In this document: positions 8,513-16,773 of the stretch, one piece after another
Position numbering within the stretch: position 1 is the stretch's first letter
Layout of the letters: the number at the start of each line of letters is the position of its first letter
DNA from: Paractinoplanes abujensis
GTDB lineage: Bacteria > Actinomycetota > Actinomycetes > Mycobacteriales > Micromonosporaceae
Assembly: GCF_014204895.1 (NCBI RefSeq)
Contig: NZ_JACHMF010000001.1
Location: 1,674,001-1,738,000, forward strand
DNA length: 64,000 nt
Direction: 5' to 3'
The notes under the pieces: generated by a model
Seen by the model: the letters and a program-made list of their open reading frames with translations, nothing else
Database searches by the model: none
What the model was told of the DNA's origin: nothing
Position numbers and translations under genes: made by a program

Positions 8513-9193
8513 GTGACGTACCTCGCGGAGCTCGACGCCGCCCTGGTCGGGCCGCGGCGGCTCAAGCGTGACCTGCTGCAGGAGGCGGCCGACCACCTGG
8601 AGGACGCGACCGACGCGCTGGTCGGGCAGGGGTGGCCGGCGGAGGACGCCCGGGCCCGCGCGGAGGCCGAGTTCGGGCCGGTCGGTGCGATCGCCGAGGC
8701 CTATCAGACCACGCTGGCCGTGGCCTCGTCCCGTCGTACGGCCGGGATCCTCACCGCGGCTCTGGTGTTCCAGCCGTTCCTGTGGGATCAGGGCGTGCGC
8801 CTGGTCGACGTGGCCGCGCCGGTGTATCCGACCGACGCGTGGTGGTTCGCCTTCCTCGATTTGCTGATCGAGTTCAGTGGCGCCGTCATGATCGCGGGGG
8901 CGGTCCTGGGCCTGCTGGCGACCGGCATCGGCAACCGCCGGCGGCCCGCCGGGCGGCGAGTCGCACGCGCCACGGCGCGGTTCACGATGGTCACCGCGCT
9001 GGTGCTGCCGCTCATGGCGTTCGGGATGGCGATCGGCAGTGGCCTCGGGCTCCTGGCCTGGGCCTTCCTGGCGCTTCTGCTGGTGCTGCCGCTGGCCGGG
9101 GCGGCGCTCAGCGCGTGGCGGACCCTGGGCGCGACAGCCGGGCCCGCGAGCCGTCCGGAGTGGGCGGCTCCCGGAGCGCGGCACTCCGCGTGA
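8513..9193 (+). CDS. PadR-partner membrane protein (HAAS / permease-prefix domain)
   Basis: About 226 residues from the GTG at 8513; an upstream in-frame start at 8468 is possible but is not needed for the domain. Residues 1-75 (YLAELDAALVGPRRLKRDLL, then EAADHLEDATDALVGQGW) form the cytosolic helical domain usually called HAAS or permease prefix domain 1. Four hydrophobic segments follow. The domain is found beside PadR regulators across Gram-positive bacteria and is thought to relay a membrane signal to the regulator. The gene order here supports that. Confidence 0.75.
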   Translation: MTYLAELDAALVGPRRLKRDLLQEAADHLEDATDALVGQGWPAEDARARAEAEFGPVGAIAEAYQTTLAVASSRRTAGILTAALVFQPFLWDQGVRLVDVAAPVYPTDAWWFAFLDLLIEFSGAVMIAGAVLGLLATGIGNRRRPAGRRVARATARFTMVTALVLPLMAFGMAIGSGLGLLAWAFLALLLVLPLAGAALSAWRTLGATAGPASRPEWAAPGARHSA

Positions 9194-9284
9194 CCTCGTC
9201 CGGCGGGTGCGCCGCCGCTCGGCGTTCCCGGCGGCCGTAGCCCCGTCTCCTGATCTCTTCGACCCTTGCCGGGGGTTGCAGAAT

Positions 9285-9316
9285 ATCTCGGTAATGGAGA
9301 TGCTAGATCGCCTAGC
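9285..9316. promoter_or_regulatory. Two short inverted repeats upstream of the MarR operon
   Basis: ATCTC (9285-9289) pairs with GAGAT (9297-9301), and GCTAG (9302-9306) pairs with CTAGC (9312-9316). They lie in a locally AT-rich stretch 44-75 bases before the start at 9360. Position and form suit an operator for the MarR protein encoded downstream, but this is untested. Confidence 0.35.
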
Positions 9317-9359
9317 TATTTCGTCGCCTGGTTTCTGCCGTCACGCCTAGGAGCCGCTC

Positions 9360-9620
9360 ATGCCGCCGCCCGGACGCGACGAGCCCTGCCGTGAACACGT
9401 CCGGCGCTACCTGGAGGCGCCGTTCCTGGCCGACCTGACCCGGGCGCGACTCGGCAGCGAACTCTTCGGCGAGGATTTCTGGCCCGACGTCGTCACGGCC
9501 GGGGTGCCGCCGTCGCTGAGCCGGGCCCTGGAAGAATGGGTGACGCAGGAATCGACGCCGGACGAGGAGATAGCCGCCTTCATCGGATGGCCCGTCCCGA
9601 AGGTGCGTGAATATCGCTGA
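9360..9620 (+). CDS. Small acidic protein of unknown function, coupled to marR
   Basis: An 86-residue soluble protein (MPPPGRDEPCREHVRRYLEA and onward) with no signal peptide or membrane helix and no domain I recognise. A possible ribosome site (aggag) lies about eight bases before the ATG. Its last 14 bases overlap the MarR start, so the two are probably translated together. The C-terminus EEWVTQESTPDEEIAAFIGW is acidic and helical and could contact the regulator, which is only a guess. Confidence 0.6.
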   Translation: MPPPGRDEPCREHVRRYLEAPFLADLTRARLGSELFGEDFWPDVVTAGVPPSLSRALEEWVTQESTPDEEIAAFIGWPVPKVREYR

Positions 9621-10062
9621 TCCACAGAACTCGAACCCGCTGCCGGAGCTGACCGACGCCACCCGGGCGGTGCAGCACCTGATCGGTGCGGCCCGCGAGC
9701 TCCAGGCCCGGGCGTCCCGCGAGCTGGGCGTCAACGGCACCGACATGAGCGCGCTGGCGTTGCTGCAGCAGTACGGCCCGATGGGCCCGGCCGAACTGGC
9801 GTCCCGGCTCGGCATCCGCTCGGCGTCGGTGACCGTGCTGATCGACCGCCTCGAGCAGGCCGGTCACGTGCAGCGCACAAGCCACCCGCGCGACCGCCGC
9901 CGCGTCACCGTCTCGGCCACCCCGTCGGCGTTGCACGCCACCCTGCAGTTCCTGCGGCCGTCGATCCTGGCCATCGACGCCCTGAGCCGCTCCCTGGACG
10001 CCGACGCCCAGCAGATCGTCACCGCTTTCCTGCGCGACGCCACGCGCGCGATGGACCCCTGA
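9607..10062 (+). CDS. MarR family transcriptional regulator
   Basis: A 151-residue winged-helix regulator starting at a GTG inside the previous gene. The recognition region reads LLQQYGPMGPAELASRLGI, then RSASVTVLIDRLEQAGHVQR and the wing HPRDRRRVTVSATP, the classic MarR pattern with the DxRR wing. No transporter or enzyme adjoins it except the small gene upstream, so its target is likely its own operon or distant genes. Confidence 0.9.
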   Translation: MNIADPQNSNPLPELTDATRAVQHLIGAARELQARASRELGVNGTDMSALALLQQYGPMGPAELASRLGIRSASVTVLIDRLEQAGHVQRTSHPRDRRRVTVSATPSALHATLQFLRPSILAIDALSRSLDADAQQIVTAFLRDATRAMDP

Positions 10063-10114
10063 CTTCTTGCCGCGGGCGTTCCGGCTCACTGACCGGTGGG
10101 TGCGCCCTCCGGTT

Positions 10115-11530
10115 TCACTGGCCGGTGGGCGCGCCCGACGCGGCCGGTGCTGCGACGGGCGGGCGCTGGGCCTGTTCCGGGTCGAGCGACGGCCCCGGCG
10201 CGAGCAGGCTGACGATCTCGCTCGGCACGGCCACCGGCTTGACCTTGGCGTAGCCCAGCTTGGTCAGCAGCCCGGGGTTGGCCAGCGGGAACATCGTGCC
10301 CGTGTCGGTCACGATGCCGATCGTGCCGAGCTGCGGCGAATCGGGGTTGGGCAGCGACCCGACCACGGCCCCGCGGCCCCGCGGCACGTGCACGACGTCG
10401 GCGCGCACCTGCCCCGGCGTTCCCGGCTGCGGGATCGCGGTGCCGTCGGGAATGTCCGGGTCGATGCGGACACCGTCGCGCGTCTGATCCCGGACCGGCA
10501 GCGTCACGCAGGCCCGCTGCGGGGTGCCGTCGGCCAGCGTCGGAACGGTCGTCGGAAGCGCCCCGGCCTGACCCGCGTCGCTGATCTGCTGCCGCGACGG
10601 CTGCAGGTCGACGAAATTGTCCACCGGGAACTCCCTGGGCGCTCCCGGCAGTGCCTGCAGCAGCTTCGCCTGCAGTGGCGTCACGGCCGCCACGCCGTCG
10701 GCCAGCAACACCGCGAACTGGGTCCGGCCGACATCACTGAGCACCTGACCGATCTCACGCCCCGCCACGGCCGAGCGGCCACCCCGGTTCGGCACCTGCG
10801 GCGCGACCAGGTCGGGCCCGCTCGGAATCGCGTTGATCCAGGCCGTGGTAACCGGCCACGGGGTCTGCGCGTTGTAGCCGAGAGCGCGCTGAGTGCGCAG
10901 TTCCGCGCCGGGCGGGATGCTGAACTTGCGGTTCCCGTCGACCAGCGACACCCGGCCGTTCGGCTCGCTGACCAGCAACGCCTCCCGCTTCGCGCCGGCC
11001 GGCCGCCCGCCGCTCGGCGTCGTGCCGACCAGCACCGTCGAACGCAGCCCCGCGTCCTCCCGCTGCGTGCACACCGACCACGACCCGGTGAGCAGCGCAG
11101 ACTTCTCCGGCAGGGAATCCGGCGCCCCCACGATGCCCAACGTCGGCCCCAGGGGCACATCGGACAATTTGCGCGCAGAGATGCCCTTCACCGCCGCCGG
11201 CGACCCCTCCGCCAGCAACATCCCCGACGTGTAGTTGAGCACCGGATGCAGCCGGCTGTCCGCCTTCAGGTACACGAACTGCGCGCCCGTGCCCTTCTCC
11301 TGCAAAATCACGCTCGAGTCGCGCGGGTCGGTGTTGCCGTTGCCCGTCAGGATCCCGTAGATCGCGGTAGCCCCCACCGCCAGCGCAGCAATCAGCAAAC
11401 TGACCAACGCGGTGGTCCCCGCCCGCCGCATGGGCGACCGCGCCGGATCCGGATCCCGGCTGACCAGGGCCGCCACCACTCGCTGCATCGCGTACTGATA
11501 CGAGTGAAGCTGATCCTGACGTGTGGGCAT
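10115..11530 (-). CDS. eccB: Type VII secretion protein EccB
   Basis: Begins at the ATG at 11530 with MPTRQDQLHSYQYAMQRVVA, the conserved opening of EccB (QLxxxxFxxRRxxxAL type), and is 471 residues long. One transmembrane helix (about 38-60) follows a basic stretch, and the remainder is extracytoplasmic with paired cysteines (SVCTQRE and ACVTL). EccB is an ATPase-associated core subunit of ESX membrane complexes. None of eccC, eccD, eccE, esxA/B or mycP lies nearby, so this copy is isolated in the window. A degraded transposase fragment sits immediately upstream. Confidence 0.88.
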   Translation of the reverse strand: MPTRQDQLHSYQYAMQRVVAALVSRDPDPARSPMRRAGTTALVSLLIAALAVGATAIYGILTGNGNTDPRDSSVILQEKGTGAQFVYLKADSRLHPVLNYTSGMLLAEGSPAAVKGISARKLSDVPLGPTLGIVGAPDSLPEKSALLTGSWSVCTQREDAGLRSTVLVGTTPSGGRPAGAKREALLVSEPNGRVSLVDGNRKFSIPPGAELRTQRALGYNAQTPWPVTTAWINAIPSGPDLVAPQVPNRGGRSAVAGREIGQVLSDVGRTQFAVLLADGVAAVTPLQAKLLQALPGAPREFPVDNFVDLQPSRQQISDAGQAGALPTTVPTLADGTPQRACVTLPVRDQTRDGVRIDPDIPDGTAIPQPGTPGQVRADVVHVPRGRGAVVGSLPNPDSPQLGTIGIVTDTGTMFPLANPGLLTKLGYAKVKPVAVPSEIVSLLAPGPSLDPEQAQRPPVAAPAASGAPTGQ

Positions 11531-11679
11531 GGCCTCACTGTAGAGGCCCCGTTCGATCCCCCTCTGCCCCGCCGCCCCTCCCAAGATCAACCCCTCCGCC
11601 CGTACGCCGTGGGATCGCCGCGAGCACCCCCACGCCCCGCGCCCTCGCCGCAACCCCAGCCCCCTCGACCGCCACCGTC

Positions 11680-11925
11680 ACGCACGCCCGCGCTGACCTG
11701 CTCGGTTTCACCGGCCTCCCGCAGCAGATCCGGCCCCGGACCTGGTCGAACAACCCCAGCGAACGCCTCCACAAGGAAAATCCGCCGCCGCACCGACGTC
11801 GTCGGGATCCTCAAGACCGCGACGCCGTCATCCGCCTCGTCAGCGCTGTCCTGGCCGAAGAACAGACCGGCGGCCGCCGCCACGTCGCCCTCGGCGTCCT
11901 CGACCGCGTTGCAGCCGGGTCAGGG
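11680..11925 (+). pseudogene. C-terminal remnant of an IS256 (mutator) family transposase, frameshifted
   Basis: Reading across two frames recovers the conserved C-terminus of IS256-type transposases. In frame 1 from 11692 there is ADLLGFTGLPQQIRPRTWS, then NNPSERLHKE. The next piece, KIRRRTDVVGIL, is only in frame 2. Frame 1 resumes with DRDAVIRLVSAVLAEEQ and GGRRHVALGVLDRV. Canonical members read WSNNPxERLNKEIRRRTDVVGIFPNRDAxIRLVGAVLAEQ. At least two frameshifts and no N-terminal half make this a dead fragment. I found no terminal inverted repeats or target duplication. Confidence 0.75.
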
Positions 11926-12378
11926 CCCGGCGGACCGGCGCGGCGTCCGCCACGCCCTAACCAACAGCAGCTCCGCGGCTACCGGCGCCGACCACCCGGA
12001 CTCCAAGCCGCAGCCCGACGCCGGCCGGCGCAACTCGAAAGATCAACCGATACGCCACGCCCGGGGGGCCGACGTCCGTGCGCGTATGCGGCAGATGGCT
12101 GCACGTTCGCGCAGTCCGGCACGGATGGCGCAGACATGTACTGCACGCCGCGGAGCGAACGCGCAACTCCGCACAACTTCCACTTCACACCTGAGCGTGC
12201 CGGCTCAGGTGGCCCTCCGGGTCGACGAGCATGAGTGCACCCTCCGTGACGGCGATCGGTGCTTGACCGACGGCGGGTTGTGCGCGGTGGGGAGGAGCTT
12301 GACGGGACGAAACCGTACGGCTTGAGGGGTCGTACTCTGTCGGGGCCGGAGCGGGACGGATCGGGAAGAGGGCGGGGC
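11926..12378. other. Gene-poor stretch between the transposase remnant and the NYN gene
   Basis: About 450 bases with open frames but no recognisable protein, and with weaker third-position G/C bias than neighbouring genes. It may be further eroded transposon DNA. The last 60 bases include the ribosome site (gaagagggcgggg) for the next gene. I see no terminator or repeat here. Confidence 0.4.
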
Positions 12379-13131
12379 GTGGCTGCGGACAACGACGCCA
12401 AGTTGGCGGTGCTCATCGACGCCGACAATGCGCAGTCGCGAATCATCGAGGCGCTGCTGGCTGAAATCGCCAAGTACGGCACTGCGCACGTCAAGCGGGC
12501 GTACGGGGATTGGACCGGGCCCAACCTCAAGGGCTGGAAGGACGAGCTGCTGGCGCAGTCGATCCAGCCGATGCAGCAGTTCGCGTACACGAATCGGAAG
12601 AACTCCACCGACTCGGCCATGATCATCGATGCGATGGATCTGCTGTACACGGGGCGGTTCGACGGGTTCTGCATCCTGTCCAGTGACAGCGACTTCACGC
12701 GGCTGGCCTCGCGTATCCGGGAGTCGGGGCTGACCGTTTACGGCTTCGGGGAACGCAAGACGCCGAAGTCGTTCGTCGCGGCCTGTGACAAGTTCATCTA
12801 CACCGAGAACCTGACGGGGCCGACCGCCCCGGAGCCGGTGCAGCTGAGCGCGGCCGAGCAGTTGCGCAACAACTCGGCACTGGTCAATCAGCTGCGCAAC
12901 GCGGTCGAGGCCGCGAGCGACGATGACGGCTGGGCGACGCTTTCGCACGTCGGGCAGATCCTCACCAACCAGAGCCCGGATTTCGACTCGCGCACCTACG
13001 GCTACAGCAAACTGAGCGACCTGATCGGCGCGATCACCCTGTTCGACTTGGAGCGGCGCGATCTGGGGCAGGGCAAGAAGGCCGTGTTCCACGTGCGCGA
13101 CAAGCGCCGCCGTACGAAAAAGGATGCGTGA
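12379..13131 (+). CDS. NYN-domain RNase-like protein with C-terminal LOTUS/OST-HTH domain
   Basis: From the GTG at 12379, behind a strong GAAGAGGGCGGGG ribosome site, the protein has 250 residues. Residues 8-145 form a LabA/DUF88 NYN domain: VLIDADNAQ (Asp14, Asp16, Asn17), NSTDSAMIIDAMDLLY, and FCILSSDSDFTRLASRI carrying the acidic metal-binding residues of the PIN-like fold. The C-terminal part (about 165-240, with GWATLSHVGQILTNQSPDFD and TYGYSKLSDLI) is an OST-HTH/LOTUS domain, which binds RNA in eukaryotic relatives. The combination suggests an RNA-targeted nuclease. It stands alone with no clear operon. Confidence 0.88.
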   Translation: MAADNDAKLAVLIDADNAQSRIIEALLAEIAKYGTAHVKRAYGDWTGPNLKGWKDELLAQSIQPMQQFAYTNRKNSTDSAMIIDAMDLLYTGRFDGFCILSSDSDFTRLASRIRESGLTVYGFGERKTPKSFVAACDKFIYTENLTGPTAPEPVQLSAAEQLRNNSALVNQLRNAVEAASDDDGWATLSHVGQILTNQSPDFDSRTYGYSKLSDLIGAITLFDLERRDLGQGKKAVFHVRDKRRRTKKDA

Positions 13132-13194
13132 ACCTGTCACACCCGTACGGGCTGTCCGGTCGAAAGAAGTGACCGAGACAGAACGAAGGGTGTG

Positions 13195-13941
13195 ATGGAG
13201 ATGAAGATCGCCGTGCTGGGCGGGACCGGGCTCGTCGGCTCGCAGGTCGTCAAGCTGCTGGGGGAGCACGGTCACGACGCCGAGCCGCTGTCCCCCTCGA
13301 ACGGCGTCGACCTGCTCACCGGGGACGGCCTGGACGAAGGGCTCAAAGGGGCCGACGTGGTGGTCAACCTGACCAACTCGCCGACCTTCGACGAGAAGTC
13401 GCCCGCGTTCTTTCAGCAGACCATGGACACCATGCTTGCCGCCGCGCACCGTCAGGGTGTCGGGCACGCGGTCATCCTGTCGATCGTCGGCGTCGACCAG
13501 GTGCCCGCGCTCGACTACTACAAGGCCAAGGTGTTGCAGGAGGACGTGCTCAAGGCGGGCCCGATCCCGTGGTCGATCGTGCGCGCCACGCAGTTCTTCG
13601 AGTTCGTGAAGTCCGTGCTGTCCTGGACTTCCGACGAGACCACCGTACGGCTTCCGGCGACGCCCGTGCAGCCGGTGGCATCGGCCGACATCGCCCGTGC
13701 GGTGGCCCGGGTCAGCGCGGGTGAGCCGTTGCGCGGCGTGCGCAATGTGGGCGGGCCGGAAGTGTTCACGCTGGACGAGCTGGGCCGGATCGCGCTGCAG
13801 GCCCAGGGCGACCCTCGTCAGGTCGTCGTCGACCCGGCCGCCGGCATGTTCGCCGCCGTGCCCGGGAGCGTCCTGACGGCACCGGCCGACGCCGTGCTCG
13901 CCACGACGACGTTCCGGGAGTGGCTGACCACCCAGAAGTAG
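13195..13941 (+). CDS. NAD(P)-binding oxidoreductase, NmrA/atypical SDR type
   Basis: About 248 residues. It opens with the Rossmann signature KIAVLGGTGLVGSQVVKLL, followed by VVNLTNSPTF and HAVILSIVGVD, typical of NmrA-like or atypical SDR proteins. The classic YxxxK appears as YYKAK near residue 106. The start could be the ATG at 13195 or 13201; GAAGGG at 13185-13190 fits either. Such proteins act as NAD(P)H-dependent reductases or redox sensors. It stands alone, so no pathway is implied. Confidence 0.82.
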   Translation: MEMKIAVLGGTGLVGSQVVKLLGEHGHDAEPLSPSNGVDLLTGDGLDEGLKGADVVVNLTNSPTFDEKSPAFFQQTMDTMLAAAHRQGVGHAVILSIVGVDQVPALDYYKAKVLQEDVLKAGPIPWSIVRATQFFEFVKSVLSWTSDETTVRLPATPVQPVASADIARAVARVSAGEPLRGVRNVGGPEVFTLDELGRIALQAQGDPRQVVVDPAAGMFAAVPGSVLTAPADAVLATTTFREWLTTQK

Positions 13942-13992
13942 CGAGCAAGTCAGCCGACTGCGCTATCGACTGGTGTGCGCGAGTGCCCGAGG

Positions 13993-14388
13993 ATGACCGG
14001 CATGGTGCTGGCGGTCATCCTCGTGCTCGTGGGTCTGTTCGTTGCCTCTCGCGGCGTGCGGGAATGGACGCATCTGCGCCGTCTGCGCAGCGAAGGCAGG
14101 CACACCGTCGGCACGGTGACCGGTCACGAGACCAAACCGGGCGGCAGCCGCGCGGTGATCGTCGCCTACACCGACGAGCTCGGCACGCCCCGGCAGTTGA
14201 CGAGCAACCTGTCGTCGGGGGTCCCCACCTTCGCCGTCGGCGAGCCGGTGACCGTGCGCTACCTCGCCGGCGACCCGGCCGGCGCCTTCATCGACGAGCG
14301 CCGCGAGAACGCCCGCAGCCTACTGCTCCACGTCGTCCTGGGCCTGGGCTTCTCCGCGGCGGGCGTGGCCCTGGCCGTCCAGGACTGA
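13993..14388 (+). CDS. DUF3592-type membrane protein
   Basis: A 131-residue protein with a transmembrane helix at each end (MTGMVLAVILVLVGLFVAS and LLLHVVLGLGFSAAGVALAV). Between them is a small beta-rich loop, EGRHTVGTVTGHETK to VGEPVTVRYLAGDPAGAFID. The VxYxxxxP-A pattern and layout are those of DUF3592 proteins, function unknown. Starts at 13993 or 14002 are both possible. It is convergent with the oxidoreductase gene. Confidence 0.7.
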   Translation: MTGMVLAVILVLVGLFVASRGVREWTHLRRLRSEGRHTVGTVTGHETKPGGSRAVIVAYTDELGTPRQLTSNLSSGVPTFAVGEPVTVRYLAGDPAGAFIDERRENARSLLLHVVLGLGFSAAGVALAVQD

Positions 14389-14447
14389 AGCGACCCACTG
14401 AACCAGTCCGGCGTCGCCCCCGGTCGCGAACGTGTGCGTCGTGCGGG

Positions 14448-15785
14448 TCAGACGCGCTCGCCGGGTGACACCGCGGTCGTGTCGCCGCCCGTCTCGAAGG
14501 CGCGCCGCGGGTTCTGCACCGAGGCCAGCGACACGATGTCACGCCCGAAGAACAGCGCCGTCGCCCAGACGGCGGCCACCCGCACCTTGCGCTCCCAGGT
14601 CGGCACGGCCAGCACGTGGTAGCCGCGGTGCATGACCCACGCCGGGAAGCCCTTGATCACGATGCGGTGCCACTGGAAGATGCCCCGCCCCAGCCCGAGC
14701 GTCGCCACGGTTCCCAGGCTGTGATGCACGTACGGCTGCGGTTCCCGCCCGCGCAGCACGGCCACGATGTTCTTGGCCAGCAACCGGCCCTGCCGTACGG
14801 CGTGTTGCGCGTTCGGCACCGTGGCCACCCCGGGCTGGTTGATCGCCAGGTCCGGCACCGCGGCGTCGTCGCCCGCGGCCCACGCGTCCGGCACCGGCGC
14901 CTCGGCCGTCCCGATGCGCAGATCAGCCCGTACGGTCACCTGGCCGCGCGCGTCGATGGGCAGGTCGGTGTGGTTGTGGACCATCGGGTTGGCGCCGTTG
15001 CCGGCCGTCCACACGATCAGCTCCGAGTCCCACTCCTCGCCGGTCGACAGCACGACGTGACCGTCCACAGCCGACCGAAGTTGCGCGTTCAGGTGCACAG
15101 TTCCGCCGCGCTCGCGGAGGTGGCGCACGACCCAGCGGCCGGGTTCGCCGGTCACCTCGGGCAGGATCCGGTCGCGCGCCTCGACGAGGTGGAACTCCAA
15201 TTCGCCGGCCGACAGCGCCGGATACTTGCGGACCAGCGAATGAGCGAGCGACATCAGCTCACCGAAGCCCTCGACGCCGGAGAAACCACCGCCGACGAAG
15301 GTGAAACTGAGCAGGCGCCGCCGCTCGGAAACCGGCAGAACGGCGGCCTGGTCGAAGGCGGTCAGCAACCGGTCGCGAATGGCCACGGCCTCTTCCACGT
15401 GCTTCATCCCGATCGCGTGCTCAGCCACTCCGGGAATGGCCAGTTTGCGGGTCACCGCACCCGCCGTGACGACCAGAACGTCGTACGGGATCGGGAATTC
15501 CCCGCCCACTGCGGGCCGCACCACGACCGTACGGTGCTCGTGGTCGATCTTCGTCACGCTGCCGTTCACCAGTTCCGTCGTGCGCAGATGACGCCGCAGC
15601 GAAACGGCGGCGTGCCGCGCCTCGACGGAACCCGCCACCACTTCCGGCAGGAACGGCTGATAGGTCATGTACGGCCGGGGGTCGACCACGATGACCCGGG
15701 CCTCGCCGCGCCGAAGCCTCTTCTCCAGCCCCCAAGCCGTGTAGAAACCGGCATAACCCCCGCCGACCACCAGGATCGTTCGCAT
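14448..15785 (-). CDS. NDH-2-like FAD/NAD(P)-dependent oxidoreductase
   Basis: A 445-residue flavoprotein. The FAD-binding GxGxxG is in ILVVGGGYAGFYTAWGL, the NAD(P)-binding motif is FTFVGGGFSGVEGFGEL, and the second FAD motif is DAWAAGDDAAVPD. The C-terminal amphipathic region (FQWHRIVIKGFPAWVMHRGY) matches the membrane-docking tail of type II NADH dehydrogenases, which pass electrons to quinone without pumping protons. It lies 55 bases downstream of an ECF41 sigma gene, behind a matching promoter. Redox partners of ECF41 are usual, so a sigma-controlled respiratory or detoxifying reductase is likely. Confidence 0.88.
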   Translation of the reverse strand: MRTILVVGGGYAGFYTAWGLEKRLRRGEARVIVVDPRPYMTYQPFLPEVVAGSVEARHAAVSLRRHLRTTELVNGSVTKIDHEHRTVVVRPAVGGEFPIPYDVLVVTAGAVTRKLAIPGVAEHAIGMKHVEEAVAIRDRLLTAFDQAAVLPVSERRRLLSFTFVGGGFSGVEGFGELMSLAHSLVRKYPALSAGELEFHLVEARDRILPEVTGEPGRWVVRHLRERGGTVHLNAQLRSAVDGHVVLSTGEEWDSELIVWTAGNGANPMVHNHTDLPIDARGQVTVRADLRIGTAEAPVPDAWAAGDDAAVPDLAINQPGVATVPNAQHAVRQGRLLAKNIVAVLRGREPQPYVHHSLGTVATLGLGRGIFQWHRIVIKGFPAWVMHRGYHVLAVPTWERKVRVAAVWATALFFGRDIVSLASVQNPRRAFETGGDTTAVSPGERV

Positions 15786-15809
15786 CTTGCCTCCCTGTTC
15801 ATCAGGTAG

Positions 15810-15836
15810 GACAGGACAGGACCCGGTTTTGTGACA
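15810..15836 (-). promoter_or_regulatory. Candidate ECF41-dependent promoter of the NDH-2-like gene
   Basis: On the minus strand TGTCACA (15836-15830) is followed after exactly 16 bases by TGTC (15813-15810). ECF41 promoters are described as TGTCACA at -35 and CGTC at -10 with about 16 bases between. Only the first base of the -10 differs. The start codon lies 24 bases further on, after an AGGGAGG ribosome site. Confidence 0.65.
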
Positions 15837-15840
15837 GTGA

Positions 15841-16710
15841 TCAGCGGAACGCGGCGACTTTTTCCTGATTCATCTGCCACATCAGCTGATCGATGCCGTC
15901 CGCGGAGGCGCTGAGCGTCAGCACGGCCTTGACCTCGTCGCCCTGCCGGAGCACCGCGCCCGGCCGGCCGTTCACGACGACGTGGCGCACCTCGATGCCG
16001 TCCCACCAGAACGACGAGAACGCGGCAATGAACCGGGCCACCTTGTCCGCGCCGACGACGACGCGGCGGGCCGCGTGCTTGGCCCCGTTGCCGTCGGTGA
16101 TGCTGGCGACCTCGGCTGCGAACAGTTTCTCCAAGCCGGCCAGATCACCCGAACGGGCCGCCGTGATGAAAGTGGTCAGCAATTCCCGCTGGGCCGAGAC
16201 CGGCGCGGGCGCTTTGCGTTCCCCGGTCACGTGTTTGCGGGCCCGGGACACCCACTGCCGGACGGCGGGTTCGTTGCTCCGCAGAATCTCCGCGATCTGC
16301 CCGTACGGGTAGTCGAAGGCCTCACGCAGCACGTAGGCGGCCCGTTCGGTGGGCGTCAGCTTCTCCAGCAGCAGCAGGACGGCGAATTCGAGCGCGTTGC
16401 CGGTTTCCGCGCCCAGATAAGGGTCGGCGCTGGTGTCCACCGGCTCGGGCAGCCACGGACCGATGTACGTCTCCCGGCGTACGCGGGCCGATTGAAGGTG
16501 GTTGATGGCGAGGCGGGTCGTGGTCGTGGCCAGGAAAGCGGCCGGATTCTCCACGGATTCGCGGTCGTAACCCTGCCAGCGCAGCCACACGTCCTGCACC
16601 AGATCCTCGGCCTCGGTGACGCTGCCGAGCATGCGATAGGCGATCCCGAAAAGGCGCGGCCGCGCGTCGGTGAACACCCGCGCCGCCTCGTTCAGATCAA
16701 CCGGGCCCAT
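15841..16710 (-). CDS. sigJ: ECF41-type RNA polymerase sigma factor (SigJ-like) with SnoaL-like C-terminal domain
   Basis: Starts at the ATG at 16710 and is 289 residues long. The sigma2 region (about 10-75) includes RLFGIAYRMLGSVTEAEDLVQ, and sigma4 (about 115-165) includes YGQIAEILRSNEPAVRQWVS. The linker carries GPWLPEPV. The C-terminal 115 residues are a SnoaL-like domain with DGNGAKH in place of the ECF41 DGGGK motif. In ECF41 the C-terminal domain takes over the anti-sigma role, so no separate anti-sigma gene is expected and none is seen. The downstream oxidoreductase is the expected target class. Confidence 0.92.
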   Translation of the reverse strand: MGPVDLNEAARVFTDARPRLFGIAYRMLGSVTEAEDLVQDVWLRWQGYDRESVENPAAFLATTTTRLAINHLQSARVRRETYIGPWLPEPVDTSADPYLGAETGNALEFAVLLLLEKLTPTERAAYVLREAFDYPYGQIAEILRSNEPAVRQWVSRARKHVTGERKAPAPVSAQRELLTTFITAARSGDLAGLEKLFAAEVASITDGNGAKHAARRVVVGADKVARFIAAFSSFWWDGIEVRHVVVNGRPGAVLRQGDEVKAVLTLSASADGIDQLMWQMNQEKVAAFR

Positions 16711-16773
16711 TCCGCCATCCTCCCAAACGATCACCGGAATGCCAGTGACGTATGCCTCCGCCGCCTGCGGGGT

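Noticed and set aside
206..11653. Very long alternative frames (for example 839-2164 minus, 2652-4403 plus, 10067-12325 plus)
   Set aside because: They are shadows of real genes in high-GC DNA: Arg/Pro/Ala-rich, without domains, and the opposite or other frame carries clear family motifs.
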